From Shimia sp. (GTDB taxonomy: Bacteria > Pseudomonadota > Alphaproteobacteria > Rhodobacterales > Rhodobacteraceae): a stretch of DNA of 64,000 nucleotides. Where the stretch lies: contig JAAENN010000262.1 in assembly GCA_024224295.1 (NCBI GenBank), positions 1-64,000 on the forward strand. The letters are read 5' to 3'. Each line of letters opens with the position of its first letter. Position 1 is the stretch's first letter. Both the position numbers and the translations under genes were made by a program. Below the pieces are notes generated by a model. The model saw only the letters and a list, made by a program, of their open reading frames with translations. It was not told where the DNA came from and did not search any database. Below, piece by piece: positions 1 through 6,798 of the stretch.

Positions 1-300
1 CCCGCCCTGCCTTTACCTTCGAAAGCGGCCTCGTCACGGTTCTCGGTGGCGGGGCCGTTAACCGTTTGAAATCCTCGTCGGTAAAGCGTCGGTATCGCGG
101 CTGTCTTGCGGAGGTGCATATTTTGGCACGCCAGCAGCGTTACGGAAGGTTTCCGGTGGTTAAAAAATGAGGCGTTTCCCCTGGTCGCCCGTGGCGGCTC
201 CCCCGAGGTACTTTGCGAAGGAAAAGGCAGGGCGGGGTTCTGGCGCTTCTTTTCGTCAAACCCTCGGTTCAGCGTTTTGCATAGGAGGGGGAAATGGCGG
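1..300. other. window edge, no confident gene
   Basis: No coding region with a convincing start lies here. Forward frame 3 is open from the window edge to a TGA at 168-170, so the 3' end of a gene lying to the left cannot be excluded, but its translation is not one I recognise and it crosses the repeat described separately. The rest looks like spacer beyond the terminator of the minus-strand transporter operon. Confidence 0.4.
54..148 (+). repeat. dispersed intergenic repeat, copy 1
   Basis: Positions 76-117 match 14652-14693 at 38 of 42 bases, centred on CGTCGGTATCGCGGCTGT followed by TTGCGGAGGTGC. Looser similarity continues to about 130, through TTGTGGCA-like bases. A GTTAAC palindrome sits at 57-62, as at the left side of the other copy, and a GTTACGG lies near 148. 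Both copies lie beyond gene 3' ends. The boundaries are a guess; only the 42-base core is firm. It may be a REP/BIME-like or miniature mobile element. Confidence 0.6.
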
Positions 301-336
301 AAAACACAAAGGGCAGCGCATTGTTTGGCGCTGCCC
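301..336 (-). terminator. rho-independent terminator of the glycerol transporter operon
   Basis: GGGCAGCGC (311-319) pairs perfectly with GCGCTGCCC (328-336) across an eight-base loop. Read on the minus strand the hairpin is followed by TTTGTGTTTT, the expected U-rich tail. It lies 25 bases beyond the stop of the last operon gene. Confidence 0.8.
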
Positions 337-360
337 CTTGGTCTTTTCTCAGCTATTGCG

Positions 361-639
361 TCAGACTTTCCAGAAGCAGAAGGTGCCCCAACACATTGCC
401 AAACCAAGTGGCCACCAGAGTGGTTCGCCCATCAGGCCCAGCCAGGCGAGAAAGATGAAGCTCCCCCCTAAACAGGTGAGGAACAGCCGGTCGCCTCGGG
501 TGGTGGTGAGGCCAAGCACACCTTTGCGCTCCGCCCCGCCGGGGTATTTGATCTCCAGCACAATCAGCAGGCCAATTGTGGAGAACAGGCAGATGAAAAT
601 TGCGGCCGTGGGCCAGGTCCATGCCATCCAGCTTAGCAT
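361..639 (-). CDS. DUF2160 small membrane protein of glycerol-type ABC transporter (GlpU-like)
   Basis: A 92-residue hydrophobic protein with three likely membrane helices (about residues 6-28, 52-70 and 72-90). It starts MLSWMAWTW, one base after the preceding permease stop, with a GGGGAG ribosome site inside the end of that gene. An upstream in-frame ATG would add 16 residues overlapping the permease, so I prefer the internal start. Proteins of this size and family accompany glpSTPQUV transporters in rhizobia and roseobacters. Their exact role is not established; a structural or accessory subunit of the membrane complex is the likeliest reading. Confidence 0.8.
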   Translation of the reverse strand: MLSWMAWTWPTAAIFICLFSTIGLLIVLEIKYPGGAERKGVLGLTTTRGDRLFLTCLGGSFIFLAWLGLMGEPLWWPLGLAMCWGTFCFWKV

Positions 640-640
640 A

Positions 641-1438
641 TCAAACTCTCCCCATCGCGAAGCCCTTCGCGATGTAGTTGCGGACAAAATAGATCACGAT
701 GGCGCCGGGGATGATGGTGAGCGTGCCGGCGGCGGCTAGTAGCCCCAGTTCATATCCCGCAGAAGAGGCGGTTTTGGTCATCGTGGCAGCGATGGGCTTG
801 GCGGCCACAGCTGTCAGGGTCTTGGCCAACAGCAACTCCACCCATGAGAACATGAAGCAGAAGAAGGCGGCCACGCCGACCCCGGCTTTGATCGTCGGGA
901 TGAAGATCGTCAGGAAGAAGCGTGGGAAGGAATAGCCGTCCACATAGGCGGTTTCGTCCAGTTCCTTTGGCACGCCGCCCATGAAGCCTTCCAAAATCCA
1001 AACGGCGAGCGGGATGTTGAAGAGACAATGCGCCAGCGCCACAGCGAGGTGGGTGTCAAACAGGCCCACCGCTGAATAAAGCTGAAAGAAGGGCAGGGCG
1101 AACACTGCCGCCGGAGCCATGCGGTTGGTCAACAGCCAGAAGAACAGCTGCTTGTCACCCAAAAAGCGGTAGCGACTGAAGGCGTAGGCTGCGGGCAGGG
1201 CCACCGCGATGGAGATCACAGTGTTCAGCGACACGTAGATGATCGAGTTGATGTAGCCCCAATACCATGTCGGATCGGTGAATATGGTGATGTAGGCTTC
1301 CAGCGTGAAGGTCTGTGGAAAGAGCGAAAACCCTGAGAGGATCTCGTTGGTGGTTTTGAAGCTCATCGCCACCAGCCAGTAGATCGGCAGCATGAGGAAG
1401 AAGATATAGAGGATGGGAACGAGTGATCTTTTACGCAT
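641..1438 (-). CDS. glpQ: ABC transporter permease, glycerol-type (GlpQ-like)
   Basis: A 265-residue inner-membrane permease of the MalG/UgpE type. It starts MRKRSLVPILYIFFLMLPIYW, a typical first helix, and has about six hydrophobic segments. The EAA cytoplasmic loop is visible around ELDETAYVDGYSFPRFF, where it would contact an ATPase subunit. It begins 11 bases after the companion permease ends, in the same operon. Substrate assignment to glycerol rests on the whole operon (two ATPases, two permeases, DUF2160 protein, large binding protein), which matches the rhizobial glp layout; other polyols are possible. Confidence 0.85.
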   Translation of the reverse strand: MRKRSLVPILYIFFLMLPIYWLVAMSFKTTNEILSGFSLFPQTFTLEAYITIFTDPTWYWGYINSIIYVSLNTVISIAVALPAAYAFSRYRFLGDKQLFFWLLTNRMAPAAVFALPFFQLYSAVGLFDTHLAVALAHCLFNIPLAVWILEGFMGGVPKELDETAYVDGYSFPRFFLTIFIPTIKAGVGVAAFFCFMFSWVELLLAKTLTAVAAKPIAATMTKTASSAGYELGLLAAAGTLTIIPGAIVIYFVRNYIAKGFAMGRV

Positions 1439-1449
1439 GATCGCTCTCC

Positions 1450-2313
1450 TTAGTTCAGGTCGTCTTTGGTCATCAGCGTGTAGAACAGCCAGGACACAAA
1501 GAGGGTGATTGCGAAGTAGATGAGGCTCATCGCGGCGGCGGGGCCGAGGTCAAACTGACCAAGCGCGATTTTCACCAGATCGATGGACAGGAGCGTGGTC
1601 GAGTTGCCCGGGCCACCTCCGGTCAGAACGAAGGGCTCGGTGTAGATGTTGAAGCTGTCCATGAAGCGCAGAAGGATGGCGATGGTCAGAACGTTCTTCA
1701 TCTTGGGCAATTGGATGTAGCGGAACACCGACCAATTGGAGGCACCGTCGATCTTGGCCGCCTGATAGTAGGCATCCGGGATCGAGACCAGACCTGCGTA
1801 AGCCAAAAGAACAACAAGCGAGGTCCAGTGCCACACATCCATGCCAATGATGGTTATCCATGCGGCGACGGGGTCCTGGGTCATGTCATAGTTGATGCCA
1901 AGCACATGGTTCAGGAAGTAGCCAAGCAAGCCAATGTCAGGCAGAGCGAAGATGTTCCACATCGCGCCAACCACGTTCCATGGGATCAGCATGGGCAGGG
2001 CCATTAGCACGAGGCAGACCGGCACCCAAAAACCTTGGCGTGGCATGGCAAGGGCGATGGCGATGCCCAGTGGCACTTCGATGATCAGAATCATGAAGGT
2101 GAAGAAGAATTGGCGGCCAAGTGCGGCATGGAACCGTTCGGAGCGTAGGATCTGTTCAAACCATGTGAGGCCTTCCCAGAAGAAGAGGTTGTCACCAAAG
2201 GTTTCTTGCACCGAGTAGTTGACCACTGTCATCATCGGGATGATGGCGTTGAAGGCCACAAGCAGCAGCACCGGGGCCACGAAGAACCAGGCTTTTTGGT
2301 TTTCGGTTTTCAT
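1450..2313 (-). CDS. glpP: ABC transporter permease, glycerol-type (GlpP-like)
   Basis: A 287-residue permease of the MalF/UgpA type with about six membrane helices, the first at residues 8-30 (AWFFVAPVLLLVAFN). The EAA-type loop reads IPDAYYQAAKIDGASNWSVFRYI near residues 175-197, and a conserved LTGGGPGNST segment follows at about 232. Its ATG overlaps the stop of the preceding ATPase gene by four bases, so the two are translationally coupled. With the neighbouring GlpQ-like permease it forms the transmembrane channel. Confidence 0.87.
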   Translation of the reverse strand: MKTENQKAWFFVAPVLLLVAFNAIIPMMTVVNYSVQETFGDNLFFWEGLTWFEQILRSERFHAALGRQFFFTFMILIIEVPLGIAIALAMPRQGFWVPVCLVLMALPMLIPWNVVGAMWNIFALPDIGLLGYFLNHVLGINYDMTQDPVAAWITIIGMDVWHWTSLVVLLAYAGLVSIPDAYYQAAKIDGASNWSVFRYIQLPKMKNVLTIAILLRFMDSFNIYTEPFVLTGGGPGNSTTLLSIDLVKIALGQFDLGPAAAMSLIYFAITLFVSWLFYTLMTKDDLN

Positions 2314-3401
2314 GCTGCGCTCTCCTTTTGCGCGGGCGTGGAGGCGATCCAGCCGTTGGCGTAGAGCCGGGTTTGGTGGGGCGTGAACTGCAGGTGCACT
2401 GTGTCGCCTGTGGCAGGCGGTGTGCCGTTGATCACTGCGGAGATTTTGGTGCCAGCAATCGTGACCTGCACCACCGCATGACGGCCCACATCAGAGACGC
2501 GCGTGACGGTGCCCGCGATGCCCGTGTCGCCAAGCGCCACAAATTCCGGGCGGATGCCGATTTCAAGGGTGCCTTCGACGCCATTTTGGATAGGGCCTTC
2601 GAGTACAATTGGCTGGCCGTTGAAGTGGGCCTGACCGTCTTTGATCTCGGCAGGCAGCACGTTCATGCCGGGGGAGCCGATGAAGTGGCCGACAAAGGTG
2701 TGGGCTGGGCGTTCAAACAGCTCTTCTGGTGTGCCGATCTGAACGACTTCGCCAAGCTGCATGACCACCACCTGATCCGCGAAGGTCAGGGCTTCGGTTT
2801 GGTCGTGGGTCACATAGATCATGGTGTGGGAGACGCGCTGGTGCAGCTCTTTGAGCTTGGTGCGCAGCTTCCACTTGAGGTGTGGGTCGATCACGGTGAG
2901 CGGTTCGTCAAACATGACGACGTTTACGTCATCGCGCACAAGGCCACGGCCCATGGAGATTTTCTGTTTGTTGTCAGGGGACAAGCCGGCGGCCTTGAGG
3001 TCCAGAATGTCGGTGACTTCCAGCATCTCGGCAATCTCGGCCACGCGTTTCTCGATGGTGGCTGGATCAACGCCGCGGTTCTTCAGAGGGAACGCGAGGT
3101 TCTGACGCACGGTCATCGTGTCGTAGATCACCGGGAACTGGAACACCTGCGCGATATCGCGTTGATCGGGGGGCAGTTTGGTGACGTCCTGACCGTCAAA
3201 CAGGATTTGGCCTTCGGACGGCTCCAATAGGCCTGAGATGATATTGAGAAGGGTGGACTTGCCACAGCCAGACGGGCCTAGCAGGGCATAAGCGCCGCCG
3301 TCTTGCCAATCCAGGTCGACTTCTTTGAGGGCAAAGTCATCCGGTCCCTTGGGATTGGGATAATAACTGTGCCGCAGGTTTTTGAGAGTGATTTTCGCCA
3401 T
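2310..3401 (-). CDS. glpT: ABC transporter ATP-binding protein (GlpT-like)
   Basis: A 363-residue MalK-type ATPase. Walker A is GPSGCGKST at residues 42-50, Walker B VVMFDE at 161-166, and the H-loop histidine is His199 in YVTHD. The signature motif is degenerate: LSPDNKQ at 140-146 instead of LSGGQ. A C-terminal OB-fold (TOBE-like) region from about 240 contacts the permeases. It follows the other ATPase gene by 13 bases and overlaps glpP by four. The two ATPases look like complementary halves of a heterodimer, because the other one keeps LSGGQ but has lost its H-loop histidine. Confidence 0.87.
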   Translation of the reverse strand: MAKITLKNLRHSYYPNPKGPDDFALKEVDLDWQDGGAYALLGPSGCGKSTLLNIISGLLEPSEGQILFDGQDVTKLPPDQRDIAQVFQFPVIYDTMTVRQNLAFPLKNRGVDPATIEKRVAEIAEMLEVTDILDLKAAGLSPDNKQKISMGRGLVRDDVNVVMFDEPLTVIDPHLKWKLRTKLKELHQRVSHTMIYVTHDQTEALTFADQVVVMQLGEVVQIGTPEELFERPAHTFVGHFIGSPGMNVLPAEIKDGQAHFNGQPIVLEGPIQNGVEGTLEIGIRPEFVALGDTGIAGTVTRVSDVGRHAVVQVTIAGTKISAVINGTPPATGDTVHLQFTPHQTRLYANGWIASTPAQKESAA

Positions 3402-3414
3402 TCTTTAATGCCCC

Positions 3415-4476
3415 TTAGCCGACGCGGGCGCCGTCGGGCGCGAAATAGAAACAGGTGGTGGGATCGAGGAAGAAGTCGTGATCTTCGCCAATCCGATAGG
3501 GATGGGTGCCATGGGCAAGGCTGACCCAGCTGTTGCCGTCAAATTCAAAGTGCGCCGAGCTTTCGGAGCCGGAGAGTTCAGTGACGCCGACATGGCCTGT
3601 GAGGGACAGGGACGCCCCTTCGTGATCTTGCGGCAGTACATGGTGAGGGCGCACGGCCATGACGTAGTCGCCATCCTTAAGGCCTGCGGCATCGCCGGAG
3701 GCGGTCCAGCTGAGCTCACCCAGGAACATCGCGTCGCCGCGTTTGGTGACGGGGGCATGGTTGATGGGGGGGTCTGAGAACACGCTAGCGGCGGTTAGAG
3801 ACGCCGGAGCGCGGTAGATGTCGGCGGTGGCGCCAAACTGTGCCACGTTGCCGTCGACCATGAGAGCGGTTTCGCCCCCCAGAAGCAGCGCTTCTTCCGG
3901 CTCTGATGTGGCATAGACCACCACAGCGCCGCGACCAGCAAAGAGTTCGGGCAGCTGTTCGCGCAGCTCTTCGCGCAGTTTGTAGTCGAGGTTGGCCAGC
4001 GGCTCGTCAAGGAACACAGCACGGCTTTCTTTGGCAATGGCACGGGCAAGGGCGCATCGCTGTTGCTGACCACCAGAGAGTTCGTGCGGGCGGCGCTGAA
4101 GCATGGGGCCAAGTTGCAGGATGTCGGCGGCTTCAGCGACGCGGTCGTTGATCTCGGATTTGGCCATGCCCGCCACTTTCAGAGGCGAGGCGATGTTTTC
4201 AAACACGGTCATATGCGGGTAGTTCACAAAGAACTGGTGCACGAGGCTGATCTTGCGTTTCTGGGTGGTGAGGGCGGTGACGTCTTCGCCCTCCATGAGG
4301 ATCTGACCGGAGGCAATCGGGTCGAGCCCCGCCATCATCTTAATCAGAGAAGTTTTGCCAGCGCCGGTTTCGCCCAGCAGCACGTTGAAGTGGCCTTTTC
4401 TCAACGTGAGGGTCGTGGGTTTGATGTGTGTCACACCTTGCACGACCTTTGTAATATTCTTTATTTCCAGTGCCAT
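3415..4476 (-). CDS. glpS: ABC transporter ATP-binding protein (GlpS-like)
   Basis: A 353-residue ATPase with Walker A GETGAGKT at 35-42, canonical signature LSGGQ at 133-137 and Walker B VFLDE at 154-158. Where the H-loop histidine should be the sequence reads YATSEP, giving Ser191. The C-terminal part is a TOBE-like domain. I chose the ATG at 4476 (MALEIKN), the usual family start; a longer upstream frame encodes low-complexity sequence that crosses the preceding hairpin region. It lies 142 bases after the binding-protein gene and runs into glpT. Confidence 0.86.
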   Translation of the reverse strand: MALEIKNITKVVQGVTHIKPTTLTLRKGHFNVLLGETGAGKTSLIKMMAGLDPIASGQILMEGEDVTALTTQKRKISLVHQFFVNYPHMTVFENIASPLKVAGMAKSEINDRVAEAADILQLGPMLQRRPHELSGGQQQRCALARAIAKESRAVFLDEPLANLDYKLREELREQLPELFAGRGAVVVYATSEPEEALLLGGETALMVDGNVAQFGATADIYRAPASLTAASVFSDPPINHAPVTKRGDAMFLGELSWTASGDAAGLKDGDYVMAVRPHHVLPQDHEGASLSLTGHVGVTELSGSESSAHFEFDGNSWVSLAHGTHPYRIGEDHDFFLDPTTCFYFAPDGARVG

Positions 4477-4546
4477 GGATGCACCTATTGATCCTTGTGT
4501 CGCCCTGTGGAGGAGGGGCCCTGTTGGTGAGGGAAGTGGGCAGGAT

Positions 4547-4575
4547 GGCCGGGGCTTTGTCAGAAAGCCCCGGCC
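4547..4575 (-). terminator. strong hairpin between binding-protein gene and ATPase genes
   Basis: GGCCGGGGCTTT (4547-4558) and AAAGCCCCGGCC (4564-4575) form a perfect 12-bp stem with a five-base loop. No U tract follows on the minus strand, so it is more likely a partial attenuator or 3'-end stabiliser of the glpV transcript than a full stop. Such elements commonly give more binding protein than ATPase. Confidence 0.6.
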
Positions 4576-4618
4576 TGTTCGACCAATCTCACGGGGAGTG
4601 AATGGTCTGGAGGAACGC

Positions 4619-6355
4619 TTAGTTCTTGTTCCAGCGGGCAACGAGGTCGTCGTAGTTGACGGTCTCACCCTGTGGCTTTTCGTTGTCCAGCTTTGGCTTT
4701 GCGCCGCCGTTGGCAAACCACCACTCCGCGTCTTTTTCTTCGTTCAGACGTGGGCCGCAGCCGCCGTAGACATTCTGAGCTTCGTCTGCGCGCTGCATAC
4801 GGGCCATAGTGATGTCCATTTCTTCGGCCAGACGGTTCATCGCTTCTTGCGGTGTAAAGGCACCGGAGTTCACGTCACCAATCTGCTGCCACCAGATTTG
4901 TGCCAGCTTTGGATAGTCCGGCACGTTTACGCCGGTTGGAGACCAAGCCACGCGATCAGGAGAGCGATAGAACTCGACCAGACCACCCAGTTTGGGGGCG
5001 CGTTCGGTGAAGCTTTCGTGGTTCACAGAGCTGTCACGGGTGAAGGTCAGACCCACGTGGGACTTTTTCACGTCAACCGTTTTGGAGGTCACGAACTGAG
5101 CATAGAGCCATGCGGCCTGTGCACGATCCGATGGGGTGGATTTCAGGAAGGTCCATGAGCCTACGTCCTGATAGCCAACCTTCTGACCTTCTTCCCAATA
5201 GGGGCCGTGTGGGCTTGGTGCCATACGCCACAATGGGTTGCCGTCGCCGTCTACGGTGTTGTTGCCTTCAGACTGCGGCTTTACCATGTCTGCGGTAAAG
5301 GCGGTGTACCAGAAGATCTGCTGGGCCACGTTGCCTTGTGCCAGAGCGGGCAGAGACTGGTAGAAGTCGTAAGACGCCGCACCGGGAGGGGCATAGTTGC
5401 GCAGCCATTCGTCCCATTTGCGGATCGCGTAGACCGCTGCTGGACCGTTGGCGGCACCACCGCGGGTGACAGATGCGCCAGCCGGGTTACAGGAGCCTTC
5501 TTCCATGCGGATGCCCCATTCGTCGATTGGCACACCGTTTGGTTCACCTTTGGAGCCCGCGCCAGCCATAGACAGCCATGCGTCGGTCATACGCCAGCCA
5601 AGGTCAGGCGCGCGTTTACCGTAGTCCATGTGACCGTAGATATCGACGCCGTCGATGTTCTTCACGTCTTTGGAGAAGAATTCGGCAATGTCTTCATAGG
5701 CGGACCAGTTTACAGGCACGCCAAGCTCGTAGCCATATTTGGCTTTGAAGGCGTCTTGCAGATCGGCGCGGTCAAACCAGTCTTTGCGGAACCAGTAGAG
5801 GTTCGCGAACTGCTGGTCTGGTAGCTGATACAGATCACCGTCCGGCCCGGTGGTGAACTGGGTTCCCATAAAGTCATCCAGATCGAGGGTCGGGGAGGTG
5901 GTTGCCGCCCAGTCGCCTGCCATTTGGTCGCTCAGGTTGTAGGCCAGTTGCAGACGGGAGTGAGTCCCGATCAGGTCGGAGTCGTTGACGTAGCCGTCAT
6001 AGAGGTTCCGCTTGGTTTGCATCTGTGTTTGCACAGCCTGCACCACTTCGCCCTCGCCGAGGATCTGGTGGTTGACCTTGATGCCGGTGATTTCTTCAAA
6101 GGCCTTGGTCAGAACTTCGGCCTCGTAACCGTGGGTCGGAATGCCTTCCGACAACACGTTGATTTCCATGCCCGCGTAGGGCTGCGCAGCGGAGATAAAC
6201 CACTGCATTTCGCCCATTTGCTCGTCTTTGGACAGCGAAGACGGCTGGAACTCTGCGTCGATCCAGCGCTTGGCTGCCGCTTCGTCGGCATAAAGCGAAT
6301 TTGTACCCGCAATCACGGCAGATGCCGCAACTGCGGAGATAAGATACTTACGCAT
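4619..6355 (-). CDS. glpV: ABC transporter periplasmic substrate-binding protein (GlpV-like)
   Basis: A 578-residue exported solute-binding protein. The N-terminus MRKYLISAVAASAVIAG ends in a probable signal-peptidase site after SLYA (residue 23). Its large size, well above ordinary sugar-binding proteins of about 420 residues, is characteristic of the binding protein paired with DUF2160-type glycerol transporters. It is the first gene of the operon, with a clear GGGAGG ribosome site and a promoter just upstream. In rhizobial glp operons the binding-protein gene comes last, so the order here differs. The ligand is inferred, not visible in the sequence. Confidence 0.87.
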   Translation of the reverse strand: MRKYLISAVAASAVIAGTNSLYADEAAAKRWIDAEFQPSSLSKDEQMGEMQWFISAAQPYAGMEINVLSEGIPTHGYEAEVLTKAFEEITGIKVNHQILGEGEVVQAVQTQMQTKRNLYDGYVNDSDLIGTHSRLQLAYNLSDQMAGDWAATTSPTLDLDDFMGTQFTTGPDGDLYQLPDQQFANLYWFRKDWFDRADLQDAFKAKYGYELGVPVNWSAYEDIAEFFSKDVKNIDGVDIYGHMDYGKRAPDLGWRMTDAWLSMAGAGSKGEPNGVPIDEWGIRMEEGSCNPAGASVTRGGAANGPAAVYAIRKWDEWLRNYAPPGAASYDFYQSLPALAQGNVAQQIFWYTAFTADMVKPQSEGNNTVDGDGNPLWRMAPSPHGPYWEEGQKVGYQDVGSWTFLKSTPSDRAQAAWLYAQFVTSKTVDVKKSHVGLTFTRDSSVNHESFTERAPKLGGLVEFYRSPDRVAWSPTGVNVPDYPKLAQIWWQQIGDVNSGAFTPQEAMNRLAEEMDITMARMQRADEAQNVYGGCGPRLNEEKDAEWWFANGGAKPKLDNEKPQGETVNYDDLVARWNKN

Positions 6356-6384
6356 CTTGTCCTCCCAATTGTTTGTAGACCAGC

Positions 6385-6413
6385 CTAGCAGACCGGATGC
6401 CTAAAGGTGTCAA
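6385..6413 (-). promoter_or_regulatory. probable promoter of the glycerol transporter operon
   Basis: On the minus strand a perfect TTGACA (complement of 6408-6413) is followed after 17 bases by TGCTAG (complement of 6385-6390). Transcription would start near 6378, leaving a leader of about 22 bases that carries GGGAGG before the glpV ATG. Confidence 0.6.
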
Positions 6414-6798
6414 ATGCGCTTTTTTCAGTCAACTAATATTTTAGTAGATTGAGGTTTTGGCTTTGATTTCTTTGTCTAACTGATTGCAAAATAATATAAA
6501 AACGAAAAATTTACGTGGCGAGAAATCTGCGGGTTTGGTTGATTTTGTTCAGAATTATCGATTTCGCGTATGTTCGCATTCTTCGGTTTTGTGCGAGAAT
6601 GCGCGTGGGCCATGGGGGAATCGGACCCGTATGTGGCGCCCCAAATTTCAAGAGCGCGGTTTGTATTGTCCCTGATGTAGAAACAGTTCGTCTAAAATTT
6701 TTGTTAACTGCTGTACGATTTTCACGGCAGGCTGAATTTTACTGGCACTATCTCCGATTACTTTTTCGAATTTCCGACAAAACCTGTGGGGGTAGTCT
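6414..6798. other. AT-rich intergenic region between divergent genes
   Basis: No gene is supported. An inverted repeat ACTAATATTTTAGT (6432-6445) lies just upstream of the -35 box of the transporter operon and could bind a regulator. The remainder is AT-rich and presumably carries the promoter of the rightward RTX gene, whose ribosome site is GTGGGGG near 6786-6792. Confidence 0.45.

Noticed and set aside
2328-3230. 300-codon open frame opposite the GlpT-like ATPase
   Set aside because: All ATPase motifs are on the minus strand; the forward frame lacks any family pattern.
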